Shown here piece after piece: positions 44,967 to 53,614 of a stretch of 64,000 nucleotides of DNA (within the stretch, counting starts at the first letter, position 1; each line of letters opens with the position of its first letter). A model generated the notes under the pieces. That model had not been told where the DNA came from. It saw only the letters and a program-made list of their open reading frames with translations, and did not search any database. The stretch spans positions 1-64,000 of the forward strand of contig JAICXB010000001.1 of the NCBI GenBank assembly GCA_025980765.1, given 5' to 3'. This stretch comes from Terriglobales bacterium (GTDB taxonomy: Bacteria > Acidobacteriota > Terriglobia > Terriglobales > Acidobacteriaceae). The position numbers and the translations under genes were made by a program.

Positions 44967-45665
44967 TCACACCATCTTCATGCCCGCGCGCTTAACTTCC
45001 GGAGCGGCATCCTGGGCGGCCTTCAGCAGGTTGCGTGCGTTGCCCGTGATGTCGTGTCCGTCAAAGACGGCGCTGCCGGCAACCAGTAGTTCGGCTCCCG
45101 CGCGGACCACGTCGGCGACGGTGTCGTGGGCGATTCCACCGTCGACTTCAATGCGGAAATTCAGTCCGCGTTCTTTGCGGATGCGCGCCAGATTAGCGAT
45201 TTTGTGCAACGCGCCGCGAATAAACTTCTGCCCACCAAAGCCTGGATTCACTGACATCACCAGCACCAGATTCACCATGTCGAGCACTTCGCTGAGCGTC
45301 TCGACCGGTGTAGCGGGATTGATGACCACCCCCGGCTTGCAGCCGTGATGCTCAATCAACTGCAGCGTGCAATTCAGGTGCACGCAGGCTTCCTGGTGGA
45401 CAGAAATCCAGTTTGCCCCTGCGGCGGCAAAATCCGGGATGTAGCGATCGGCGTTCTCGATCATCAGGTGCACGTCAAAAATTGCATCGGTGATCGGCCG
45501 CATCCACTTGACGATTGGCGGCCCGAAGGTGATGTTGGGGACAAAGTGCCCGTCCATCACATCGAGGTGAACGATCGTCGCTCCACCTTTGATGGCGGCC
45601 AGTACGTTGTCCGCAAGATGCGCGAAGTCGGCGGAAAGAACTGAAGGTGCAAGCTCGATCAACAT
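44967..45665 (-). CDS. rpe: Ribulose-phosphate 3-epimerase
   Basis: 232 aa. TIM-barrel with the metal and catalytic residues seen: LSADFAHLADN, HLDVMDGHFVPNITFGP, VMSVNPGFGGQKF and EVDGGI. It interconverts Ru5P and Xu5P in the pentose phosphate pathway. Transcribed toward bamD across a 100-nt repeat. Confidence 0.96.
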   Translation of the reverse strand: MLIELAPSVLSADFAHLADNVLAAIKGGATIVHLDVMDGHFVPNITFGPPIVKWMRPITDAIFDVHLMIENADRYIPDFAAAGANWISVHQEACVHLNCTLQLIEHHGCKPGVVINPATPVETLSEVLDMVNLVLVMSVNPGFGGQKFIRGALHKIANLARIRKERGLNFRIEVDGGIAHDTVADVVRAGAELLVAGSAVFDGHDITGNARNLLKAAQDAAPEVKRAGMKMV

Positions 45666-45719
45666 AGGCGCTGCCCCGATTGTCAGGAGACTCTCACAAT
45701 TTTATCAGCTTCTGGGCCG

Positions 45720-45946
45720 TAAGAGCTTCTAAGCTGCTAAGCTTCTCAGCTCAGATGTGCCCGTCTCGGGGCAGACGGAGGCAATCTCGGTGCAGGTTTT
45801 TAGCAGCTTAGGAGCCAGGCAGCTTATCCAATCCTCTGGGCAAGCAAGCTTCTCCGCTGGAAGTGAGCCCTTTTGTGGCAAAATCGGACGCACTTTCACT
45901 ACAAAGGGTCAGCAGCTTAGGAGCTCAGCAGCTTAGAAGCTTCAAA
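45720..45946. repeat. Repeats of AGCAGCTTAGAAGCT words before the DedA gene
   Basis: Left words (about 45722-45755: agagcttctaagctgctaagcttctcagct) and right words (45907-45946: agcagcttaggagctcagcagcttagaagctt) form an inverted repeat. Further single copies lie between. Both neighbouring genes diverge from it. Confidence 0.8.
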
Positions 45947-45951
45947 ACCTC

Positions 45952-46938
45952 ATGCATGAAGCCTCCCAATTGATGCAGTTTCTGGCGCGCCACGGGTATT
46001 CCGTGTTGTTTCTCTGGGTGCTGGCCGAGCAGGGCGGCATCCCCATTCCTTCGCTTCCGCTTTTGATTGCCGCCGGCGCACTGTCGTCCTATGGAAAGCT
46101 CAGCTTCTCAGTCCTGCTGCCGGTCACGATAGTCGCGGCGATGATCAGCGATTTCATGTGGTACCAGCTCGGGCGGACGCAAGGCGGGAAGATTCTCAGC
46201 CTGCTCTGCCGCATCTCGCTCGAGCCCGACTCCTGCGTCAAAAACACTGAAAACCTGTTCATGAAGAAGGGAGCCAGTTCGCTGCTGGTCTCGAAGTTCG
46301 TTCCCGGGCTGAACACGGTAGCGCAGCCGATGGCCGGCATCGTGCGCCTATCCTGGGCGAAGTTTTTTATCTTTGATTTTTGCGGGACGCTGTTCTGGGC
46401 GGGAAGCATTCTAGTGGTGGGCAGAATTTTTCACCGCCAGGTGGAAGATGTTTTGGCGCTGCTGCATCGCTCTGGCCTGTCGCTGTTGGGTGTTGTCCTA
46501 TTCGCAGCTGCGTGCTGGGTGATTTACAAATACGTGCAGCGCCGCCGCTTCTTGCACAAGCTGCGCATTTCCCGCATATCCCCCGAAGACCTGCACCAGC
46601 AGATTGAAGGCGGCAAGCCGGTGGTGGTAGTCGATCTGCGCAATGAATTCGCTCTCGACCAAGACTCGGTGCAGGTGCCGGGAGCGATTCGACTTACGCC
46701 GGAACAATTGGAGGTGCGCCATGAGGAGATCCCGCGCGATCGCGACATCATCCTCTATTGCACCTGACCGAACGAGGCGACAAGCGCCCGGGTGGCGCTG
46801 CAACTGCAAAAACGGGGCATCACGCGGGTGCGTCCGTTGCTCGGCGGACTCGATGCATGGACCGCGCTGGAGTATCCCGTAGAGAAGGTCGCGATCACGG
46901 TAGAAAGCAGTCAGCACTCAGCAGTCAGCACTCAGTAG
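45952..46938 (+). CDS. DedA-rhodanese fusion with in-frame TGA (putative selenoprotein)
   Basis: 328 residues if TGA at 46765-46767 is read (position 272); 271 if it stops there. Residues 1-200 are a DedA/VTT membrane domain (FLWVLAEQGGIPIPSLPLL, FVPGLNTVAQPMAG, three or four helices). Residues 215-320 are a rhodanese domain (VVVVDLRNEFALDQDS, PGAIRLTPEQL, DIILYCT-U-PNEATSARVA, then GITRVRPLLGGLDAWTALEYPVE). The frame and rhodanese similarity continue without fault past the TGA, which falls in the active-site loop. A 6-bp hairpin starts 15 nt after it. Selenocysteine is the best reading; a nonsense mutation of a Cys codon is the alternative. The last ten residues come from a repeat. Confidence 0.7.
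46783..46799 (+). promoter_or_regulatory. Candidate bacterial SECIS hairpin
   Basis: A perfect 6-bp stem AGCGCC (46783-46788) with GGCGCT (46794-46799) and a 5-nt loop CGGGT. The loop begins 21 nt after the TGA and has G at its second position, within the usual spacing and loop rule for SelB-recognised elements. The stem lies in coding sequence, as expected for a bacterial SECIS. Confidence 0.5.
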
Positions 46939-47083
46939 GGCAGATGGCAAAGGCAAAAGGCAAAGGCCAAACCACGGATTACCCGGATCGGCACAGACTC
47001 TCACGGAGTACCAGAACAATAACTTCGCCAAAGCTGACCCTTGATTGCCGAAAGCTAAGTGCTGAATGCTGACTGATGAATGC
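46908..47083. repeat. Inverted repeat of AGTCAGCACTCAGCAGTC words with inner elements
   Basis: The left arm (46908-46937) encodes the tail and stop of the DedA-rhodanese gene. The right arm (about 47050-47083, aagtgctgaatgctgactg words) is its reverse complement. A ggcaaaggcaaaagg stretch and a ccacggatt element lie between them. Confidence 0.8.
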
Positions 47084-47108
47084 CGATCCCTGCCTGTAGA
47101 ATTCCCGG

Positions 47109-49007
47109 ATGCGATATGTTCGTTTTATCGCGCTCGGGTGCGCGCTGCTGCTTTTCGTTTTTTTCTGGGCTTGCGGACGAAGCACCAAAGTTTCCGGATC
47201 TCTAGATCCCGCCACGCTTACTTCGATTGCGGTTACCCCGGCCAATCAGACTCTTGCATCGGGCAACACCCAGCAATTCACGGCGACCGGATCATTTAGC
47301 GACGGCAGCACCCAGAACCTGAGCAGCTCGGTGACCTGGAGTTCGACCAATAGCGCCGCGGCGACAATCGCGCCCAATGGGATAGCGACGGCGGTTGCAG
47401 CGGGCAGCACAAGGATTCAGGCGGCTTCGGGATCAACGAGCGGAGCTACGAATCTGACGGTGGTTACCGCCGGAACGCCCAGCGCGAGCGTCGATGTGCT
47501 CACGTATCACGATGACAACGCCCGAACCGGCCAGAATCTGCAGGAGACGATCCTCACCCCCGCAAATGTGAATGCAAATGCTTTCGGAAAGCTGTTTGTC
47601 ATTTCAGTCGATGGCAAAGTCGACGCGCAGCCGCTGTATGTCTCAAACGTGAGCATTGCCGGCGGTACTCACAATGTGCTGGTGGTTGCCAGTGAGCACG
47701 ACAGCGTGTATGCCTTCGACGCGGATACCGGCACGAAATTGTGGCAGGTCTCGACGCTCAAGTCGGGAGAGACGACCTCCGAGCCGCGCTTCGGATGCAC
47801 GCAAGTGGAGCCCGAGATTGGGGTGACGGCCACGCCGGTAATTGATCGCAATGCCGGCCCGAACGGTACCATTTACGTCGTTGCCATGAGCAAAGATGCG
47901 TCCTCGCCGCCAAATTATTTTCAGCGGCTGCACGCGCTCAATCTCGTCACCGGCGCTGAGCAGTTTGGCGGGCCGAAGGATGTGCACGCCACTTTTCCCG
48001 GAACAGGAGACAACAGCAATGGAGACTCTGTCGTCTTCGCTCCCGCCGCATACAAAGAACGTCCCGGCTTGCTGCTGCTGAATGGAGTGGTCTACACCAC
48101 CTGGTCGTCGCATTGTGATATCGGTCCCTACACGGGCTGGATCATTGGCTACGATCAGAGCACGCTGGCGCAGACCAGCGTCTTCAACATCGTTCCCAAT
48201 GGGAGCGAAGCTTCGTTTTGGAACAGTGGCGCCGCGCCGGCTGCCGATGCTGTCGGCAATATTTACCAGCTCGCCGGCAATGGCACCTTCGACGCCACGC
48301 TTAATGCAAACGGATTTCCCGCTCGCGGCGACTTCGGCAATGCGTTTATCAAATTCTCGACAATCAATCGGCAGCTTGCGGTCGCCGACTACTTTGACAT
48401 GTTCAATACTTTGAGCGAGTCGGATGCCGATCAGGACCTCGGTTCTGGCGGCGCGCTGGTTCTGCCCGACCTTACGGAGGCGTCCGGCAGTGTGAAGCAC
48501 CTCGCAGTCGGCGCTGGTAAGGATGGCAACATCTACGTGGTCGATCGTGACAACATGGGCAAGTTCAAAGCGCAGGTCAACAATGTTTATCAGGAGATCC
48601 CCAATGCGATTGGCGCCGAGTTTGGCATGCCGGCGTACTTCAACAACACGATTTACTACGGCGGTGTGAGCGACAAGCTGAAGGCCTTCTCCATTTCGAA
48701 CGCGAAGCTCAGCGCAGCGCCTTCGTCGCAAACGAGCAATACTTTCGCGTATCCCGGAACAACCCCGGCAGTCTCCGCGAACGGGTCAAGCGATGGAATC
48801 GTCTGGGCAACCGAGAACACCGTTCCCGCCGTGCTGCACGCCTATGACGCGACCGATCTGTCGCACGAACTCTACAACAGCAATCAGGCAGCCGGCGGTC
48901 GCGACCAATTCGGGACGGGCAATAAGTTCATCACGCCAACCATCGTGAACGGCAAAGTATATGTTGGCACGACGAACGGCGTTGGAGTGTTTGGGCTGAT
49001 TCACTGA
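47109..49007 (+). CDS. Secreted lipoprotein with BIG2 domain and PQQ-type beta-propeller
   Basis: 632 aa. A hydrophobic signal with a possible lipobox (FFWAC, Cys22). One bacterial Ig-like (BIG2) domain (about 38-118: SIAVTPANQTLASGNTQQF, VTWSSTNSAAATI). Then a long region with PQQ-like propeller blades (VLVVASEHDSVYAFDADTG, LAVGAGKDGNIYVVDRDNMG, VYVGTTNGVGVFGL at the C-terminus). No catalytic residues recognised. Probably a cell-surface binding or enzyme-like protein; the substrate is unknown. Confidence 0.8.
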   Translation: MRYVRFIALGCALLLFVFFWACGRSTKVSGSLDPATLTSIAVTPANQTLASGNTQQFTATGSFSDGSTQNLSSSVTWSSTNSAAATIAPNGIATAVAAGSTRIQAASGSTSGATNLTVVTAGTPSASVDVLTYHDDNARTGQNLQETILTPANVNANAFGKLFVISVDGKVDAQPLYVSNVSIAGGTHNVLVVASEHDSVYAFDADTGTKLWQVSTLKSGETTSEPRFGCTQVEPEIGVTATPVIDRNAGPNGTIYVVAMSKDASSPPNYFQRLHALNLVTGAEQFGGPKDVHATFPGTGDNSNGDSVVFAPAAYKERPGLLLLNGVVYTTWSSHCDIGPYTGWIIGYDQSTLAQTSVFNIVPNGSEASFWNSGAAPAADAVGNIYQLAGNGTFDATLNANGFPARGDFGNAFIKFSTINRQLAVADYFDMFNTLSESDADQDLGSGGALVLPDLTEASGSVKHLAVGAGKDGNIYVVDRDNMGKFKAQVNNVYQEIPNAIGAEFGMPAYFNNTIYYGGVSDKLKAFSISNAKLSAAPSSQTSNTFAYPGTTPAVSANGSSDGIVWATENTVPAVLHAYDATDLSHELYNSNQAAGGRDQFGTGNKFITPTIVNGKVYVGTTNGVGVFGLIH

Positions 49008-49026
49008 AATAATGAGAGTTCAAAAC

Positions 49027-49245
49027 ATGGAAGATCAAAAGCGAATGCTGGCGGAAATCGACAAGCAGACCTTCAGATCAAGAACGGCCACTACATTGAC
49101 TATGACCAGATCAAGCGATGGCTTCTTTCCTGGGGAAGCGATCGCGAACTACCGCCACCAAAATGCGCCTGTGGTAAGGAACATGCGGACGAGGGTCTCT
49201 GGCGTGGATCGAGCCATTCAGCCCGCTGCGCAACAACGGACTTGA
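49027..49245 (+). pseudogene. Frameshifted antitoxin-like gene remnant
   Basis: Starting at ATG 49027 the frame reads MEDQKRMLAEIDKQ. From about 49066 the neighbouring frame continues as DLQIKNGHYIDYDQIKRW and then LLSWGSDRELPPPKC. The two halves together look like a short antitoxin of the type ending in SWGxxRELPPP (remembered). A single-base deletion near 49065-49070 would explain the break. No toxin follows. Confidence 0.5.
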
Positions 49246-49269
49246 AAAGCATCTGCGATAATTCCGCGC

Positions 49270-49620
49270 ATGGCTTATTCCGGACAACCTGCCCACAACA
49301 TGGTCTCCACCACTTTCGAGCTCGCGGGGTATCGCGTGGTGCGCACGCTTGGGGTGGTGCGCGGCATTGTGGTGCGCTCGCGCTCCATCTTCGGCACCAT
49401 CGGCGCGGGACTGCAAACTTTGGTCGGCGGCAACATTACCCTGCTCACCAATCTCTGCGAGAAAACGCGCAACGACGCCTTCGACATTATGCTGGAGCAC
49501 GCTGCGCAATTGGGAGCGAACGCCGTAGTCGGCGCGCGCTACGACGCGACCGAAGTGATGCAGGGTGTCACCGAAGTGTTGGCGTATGGGACAGCGGTAG
49601 TGGTGGAGCAAATTCGATAG
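49270..49620 (+). CDS. YbjQ/UPF0145-family protein
   Basis: 116 aa. Conserved segments of the family: [46 protein letters not shown], and a C-terminal YGTAVVVE. Small homopentameric proteins, once called heavy-metal-binding domain; the function is uncertain. It follows the antitoxin remnant and precedes a repeat. Confidence 0.85.
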   Translation: MAYSGQPAHNMVSTTFELAGYRVVRTLGVVRGIVVRSRSIFGTIGAGLQTLVGGNITLLTNLCEKTRNDAFDIMLEHAAQLGANAVVGARYDATEVMQGVTEVLAYGTAVVVEQIR

Positions 49621-49646
49621 AGCAGTTCCGGAGCCAAGAGCAAAAC

Positions 49647-49768
49647 CTTTACCACGCATCACACGGAAGAGCGCGGATTCCACGGATTTCTTCAAACGAT
49701 ATCTCTATGCTTCCTTAATCCGTGGGGATCCATGAGCATCCGTGAAATCCGTGGTAAGGCTTTAGGTC
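49647..49768. repeat. Inverted repeat of TTTACCACGGATCACACGGA words
   Basis: The left arm (49645-49690) and right arm (49718-49768) are ccacgg/catcacacgg words, imperfect reverse complements of the same family as 13136-13259. Confidence 0.8.
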
Positions 49769-49806
49769 TTCTTTGCAGTTCAGGTTGGATCGGCCCACAA
49801 AATGGA

Positions 49807-49840
49807 GAACGCCAAAGCTGGTTAGCCCTGGCGTTCGGTT
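49807..49840 (+). terminator. Candidate intrinsic terminator
   Basis: An 8-bp perfect stem GAACGCCA (49807-49814) with TGGCGTTC (49829-49836) and a 14-nt loop is followed by GGTTTTGG. The T-run is short. It lies between the YbjQ-like gene and coaD. The remaining ~270 nt up to coaD show nothing further. Confidence 0.4.
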
Positions 49841-50109
49841 TTGGTCCGCTAATGCAGACCCAAAAGTTGTCCATTGAGGCCGCTGAGCACTCCCCCAAAT
49901 GCCTTCACAGCCTCGCAGTTCGCCTAAAAGCAATTGCCACACCAAACTGAGTGTTCGCGTAAGTGCCTGATTTTGCTTAGGCGCGCATGCCGGTTTTCCA
50001 GCGTCCAATCGTCAGCAAATGCAAAGCTTTGCACACTTTTCCACCGGATTTGCCATTGCTACCCAGGGACATACTCCTTAGAATCGAAGTTGAGCCCGTC
50101 TGACCATTC

Positions 50110-50616
50110 ATGAAGGAAATCAAGGCGATCTATCCCGGCTCGTTTGACCCTTTAACCAACGGTCATCTCGATCTAATCGAGCGCGGCAGCAAGATTTTCC
50201 ATGAACTGGTAGTCGCCATTCTGCGCAATTCCGAGAAGCAGCCGCTGTTCGAGATCGAAGAGCGGCAGAAGATGCTGATGGAAGCGACGGCACGCTGGCC
50301 GAACGTCCGCGTGGACACCTTCTCTGGATTGCTTGTCGATTACGTCGTGCAGCAGAACGCGCAAGCGGTGTTGCGTGGCATTCGCGCGATCAGCGACTAC
50401 GAGTACGAACTGCAGATGGCATTAATGAACCGCAAGCTGAACGCTTCGGTGGAAACTGTTTTCATGATGCCGGCCGAAGCTTATTCGTATCTCAGCTCGC
50501 GTCTGGTAAAAGAAATTTTTCGGCTGGGCGGATCTGTGAGAGAGTTGGTTCCGCCGCAAGTAGAAAAACGTTTGCACAACAAAGTTCGGCCCATCAAGGC
50601 GGTCGCGAAGCGATAA
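50110..50616 (+). CDS. coaD: Phosphopantetheine adenylyltransferase
   Basis: 168 aa, normal length. AIYPGSFDPLTNGHLDLIERG carries the TxGH nucleotide motif. RWPNVRVDTFSGLLVDY, RGIRAISDYEYELQMALMNR and the SSRLVKEIFRLGGSV segment are standard CoaD. It makes dephospho-CoA. It ends 23 nt before an aminotransferase gene. Confidence 0.97.
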   Translation: MKEIKAIYPGSFDPLTNGHLDLIERGSKIFHELVVAILRNSEKQPLFEIEERQKMLMEATARWPNVRVDTFSGLLVDYVVQQNAQAVLRGIRAISDYEYELQMALMNRKLNASVETVFMMPAEAYSYLSSRLVKEIFRLGGSVRELVPPQVEKRLHNKVRPIKAVAKR

Positions 50617-50638
50617 GGTTCAGGAGGAGAGAAGGCAT

Positions 50639-51832
50639 ATGGCAACCACGGTAGTGAGCGCTCCATTTTCCGCGCGGGTAAACCGCATTGAGATTTCCGC
50701 GACCATCGCCATGACCGCGGAAGCCGCCAAGCTTCGCGCCAAAGGCGCCGATCTTGCCGATTTGGGGATGGGAGAGCCGCACTTCAATACTCCGCGGCAT
50801 ATCAAAGATGCTGGCATCGCCGCGATTGAGCAGAACTTCACCAAGTACACCGCCGTGGGAGGAATACCGGAGCTGCGCAAAGCCATCGTCAAGCGTCATG
50901 CCCAGGACTTCGGCTCCGACTACAAGCCCGAGGAGGCGGTCGCCTCCACCGGCGGCAAGCAGGCTCTGTTCAACGCCATCCAGGTGCTGGTGGATCATGG
51001 CGATGAGGTCATTATTCCCGTCCCATATTGGGTCTCATTCAAAGACATCGTCGAATACGCCGGCGGCAAATGCGTGTACGTGGAAGCCGACGAAGCCCAG
51101 GATTTCCGCCTCACCGCCGACATGATCCAGCGCGCTATCACTCCGCGCACCCGCGCGATCATCCTCAACACGCCATGCAATCCCTCAGGGGCGGTGATGC
51201 ATCCTGACGATCTGCGTGATGTGATCACAATGGCCAGCCGCCGGGGAATTTACGTGATCTCCGACGAATGCTACGTCTACCTGAACTATACCGGCGACGT
51301 GCAGTCGGCGGCCTCGATCGCAGAAGCGCGCGAGCATCTGGTGATTATTGGCTCCTTGTCAAAGACCTACGCGATGACGGGATGGCGCTCCGGCTATGCG
51401 CTAGGACCGGCGCCCGTGGTGGCCGCGCTCAACAAACTGCAGAGCCAGTCCACGTCGAATCCCTGTTCGATCGTGCAGAAAGCCGCCATCGCCGCGCTGG
51501 AAGGACCGCAGGATTGCATTGCGGAATTCCGCACTGACTACATTCGCCTGCGAGATTTCGTGTTGGAGCGCCTTGCCCAAATTCCCGGAGTGCATTGCGC
51601 GCGGCCGGAAGGGGCGTTCTATGTGTATCCCAATGTTTCAGCGTATTTCGGACGTGGGGGAGTGCGGTCGAGCGCCGACGTTGCCGATCGGCTCCTGCAC
51701 GAGGCGCATGTGGTCACTGTGCCCGGAGAAGGTTTTGGAACCAGCGAGCACATCCGCCTTTCGTACGCGACCAGCCGCGAGGTTCTGGGCAAAGCCCTGG
51801 ATCGAATCCAGCAGTTCTTCGCGGCGCTTTGA
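50639..51832 (+). CDS. Aspartate-type aminotransferase (class I, PLP)
   Basis: 397 aa. GAPGGAG-like SD (AGGAGAG) upstream. Fold-type I motifs: KARGADLADLGMGEPHF-type start, TGGKQALFNAIQVLVD, LNTPCNPSGAV, and the PLP lysine in SLSKTYAMTGWRSGYALG. It is closest by eye to the AspB/thermophile-type aspartate aminotransferases. Exact keto-acid preference cannot be read. The stop TGA overlaps the next ATG (TGATG). Confidence 0.93.
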   Translation: MATTVVSAPFSARVNRIEISATIAMTAEAAKLRAKGADLADLGMGEPHFNTPRHIKDAGIAAIEQNFTKYTAVGGIPELRKAIVKRHAQDFGSDYKPEEAVASTGGKQALFNAIQVLVDHGDEVIIPVPYWVSFKDIVEYAGGKCVYVEADEAQDFRLTADMIQRAITPRTRAIILNTPCNPSGAVMHPDDLRDVITMASRRGIYVISDECYVYLNYTGDVQSAASIAEAREHLVIIGSLSKTYAMTGWRSGYALGPAPVVAALNKLQSQSTSNPCSIVQKAAIAALEGPQDCIAEFRTDYIRLRDFVLERLAQIPGVHCARPEGAFYVYPNVSAYFGRGGVRSSADVADRLLHEAHVVTVPGEGFGTSEHIRLSYATSREVLGKALDRIQQFFAAL

Positions 51833-52473
51833 TGTTGAGTCGGCCCCGCTTAAAGTTCCTGATCTTAGGGCTGGCGCTCGCATGCGCGGCGCTGGCCTTT
51901 GCCTTCGATTACAAGCCGCCGGATATTCCGCCGGCGGGTCACGCCGATAAATATCCGCTGCACGAAACGCATAAGGATGAGGGCGTCAGCATCGCCCTCG
52001 ATCCCTATGGCGCCGGCAAAGATTCGATCTTCCACGTGAAATTTCGCGAGCACCACATCCTGCCGGTGCGGCTGATTGTCAGCAACGACACCGGCCAGCC
52101 CATCTCGCTGGCGAATGCCGTAGTCGAATATACGACCGCGAAGAAACAGAAGGTCGAGCCGCTCACCAAAGCCGACCTAAAGCGCATTCTCGGTAGCGCC
52201 TCGGAGCCACATGATAACGCTGGTACCCGAATCCCACTGCCATTGCCTCTGCCCAGGCACAAGTCACGTCTGCCCAAAGGCACCGACGAGGAGATCGATT
52301 ACCTGCAATTCAAGGCCGAGGCCGTAGAGCCACACAACACGCAGGCAGGTTTTATCTTCTTCAACGTGAGCGGGGTACCTCAGCCATTGGTGGGCACGCA
52401 CGTTCTGTTCACAGGCATTCGCAACGCCGATGGGCAGGAGCTGTTCTACTTCGATATTCCGCTGTCGAAATAG
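51832..52473 (+). CDS. Exported protein of unknown function
   Basis: 213 aa. A signal peptide (about 1-24, LACAALAFAFDY), then a beta-rich domain: GVSIALDPYGAGKD, FREHHILPVRLIVSNDTGQPISL, KAEAVEPHNTQAGFIFFNVSG and a C-terminal LFYFDIPL. The pattern suggests an immunoglobulin-like fold. It is coupled to the aminotransferase by a TGATG overlap. No function proposed. Confidence 0.75.
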   Translation: MLSRPRLKFLILGLALACAALAFAFDYKPPDIPPAGHADKYPLHETHKDEGVSIALDPYGAGKDSIFHVKFREHHILPVRLIVSNDTGQPISLANAVVEYTTAKKQKVEPLTKADLKRILGSASEPHDNAGTRIPLPLPLPRHKSRLPKGTDEEIDYLQFKAEAVEPHNTQAGFIFFNVSGVPQPLVGTHVLFTGIRNADGQELFYFDIPLSK

Positions 52474-52558
52474 GTGGCACGGCGATGCACCATCTGACCC
52501 TGTCCCTTCGTTTCACACACGCCGCGTTGCGATCCGGAAATCACTTTAGAATTTAGGA

Positions 52559-53542
52559 ATGCGCAAGCTGCTGGCGTTCCTCATCCTGGTCCTGCTGGTT
52601 TTTTCGGCATGGCTGGTCTTCGCCTTCCTGGTCCCCGCCGGACCTCGCCAGCAGACTTTTGTCGAATTCAAGACGGGCTCTTCTGCGCGCAGGATTGCCA
52701 CAGAACTCAAAGATGCGGGCATCATTCGCAGCCGAACCGCATTTCTCCTCTTGCACTTGATGAAGCACGGATCGCTGAAGGCGGGCGAGTATGCCTTCTC
52801 CCATCCTGACAACCTGAGGGACGTCTACGGCCGAATCGTTCGCGGCGACATTTACACCCGCGTGCTGGTGGTGCCCGAAGGCTACAACATGTTCGACATC
52901 GCGGCCGAGGTGGAGCGGCTGGGCATCGATTCGCAGCAGAATTTTCTGGAGCAGGCGCGTACGCAGACAGCGATAATACGCGATCTCGATCCGCAGGCTC
53001 CAACGCTCGAAGGCTATCTGTTTCCGGATACGTACCGGGTGTCCCGCAAAGAAAAATCGCCTGACGTGGTTGCCGCGATGGTGAAGCGCTTTCACCAGGA
53101 GGCGCGCGCGATTGGCCTCACCGGCGACGTTCATCGGATCGTCACCATGGCTTCGATCGTGGAGAAGGAGACGGCGCAGCCCGATGAGCGTCCGTTGGTC
53201 GCCGGAGTCTTCTATAACCGGCTGGCGCAGCACATGCCGCTGGATACCGATCCCAGCGTGGTTTATGCCGCGCTGCTGAACGGCAGATACCGCGGAAGCA
53301 TCTATGCCTCGGATCTGCAGTTCACTTCGCCTTACAACACTTACCGCAATGCCGGACTGCCGCCTGGACCGATCTCGAATCCGGGACAGGCCTCGTTGCT
53401 GGCGGCCATGCACCCAAGCCAGACCGATTACCTCTATTTCGTCAGCGACAATCAGGGACATCACCGTTTTTCCCGCACGCTTGAGGAGCACAACCGAAAC
53501 GTTGCCGAATACCGCAGAGCGAGCGGCGCCGGCGCGCGCTGA
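52559..53542 (+). CDS. mltG: Endolytic murein transglycosylase MltG
   Basis: 327 aa. One N-terminal membrane helix (about 5-25), a LysM-like segment (GSSARRIATELKDAGIIRSR), then the YceG domain with the catalytic motif MASIVEKETA (Glu202), VFYNRL, TDPSVVYA, YNTYRNAGLPPGPISNPG and HHRFSRTLEEHNRNV. It cleaves nascent glycan strands near the inner membrane and sets their length. Confidence 0.96.
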   Translation: MRKLLAFLILVLLVFSAWLVFAFLVPAGPRQQTFVEFKTGSSARRIATELKDAGIIRSRTAFLLLHLMKHGSLKAGEYAFSHPDNLRDVYGRIVRGDIYTRVLVVPEGYNMFDIAAEVERLGIDSQQNFLEQARTQTAIIRDLDPQAPTLEGYLFPDTYRVSRKEKSPDVVAAMVKRFHQEARAIGLTGDVHRIVTMASIVEKETAQPDERPLVAGVFYNRLAQHMPLDTDPSVVYAALLNGRYRGSIYASDLQFTSPYNTYRNAGLPPGPISNPGQASLLAAMHPSQTDYLYFVSDNQGHHRFSRTLEEHNRNVAEYRRASGAGAR

Positions 53543-53614
53543 GCAATCCTCCGGGCGAAATCTGCACGTACTGCTCTTATATACTGGATGGTTCCCTGTC
53601 GTTCGCCCTCTTGC

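Noticed and set aside
45720-45946. Possible direct-repeat array or origin
   Set aside because: Repeats are irregular and arranged as inverted arms; no DnaA boxes or AT-rich unwinding region were recognised.
46765-46767. Reading the TGA simply as the natural stop of the DedA gene
   Set aside because: The rhodanese domain would lose its second half, while the frame continues with clear rhodanese sequence for 56 codons; kept as the alternative explanation (nonsense mutation) in the finding.
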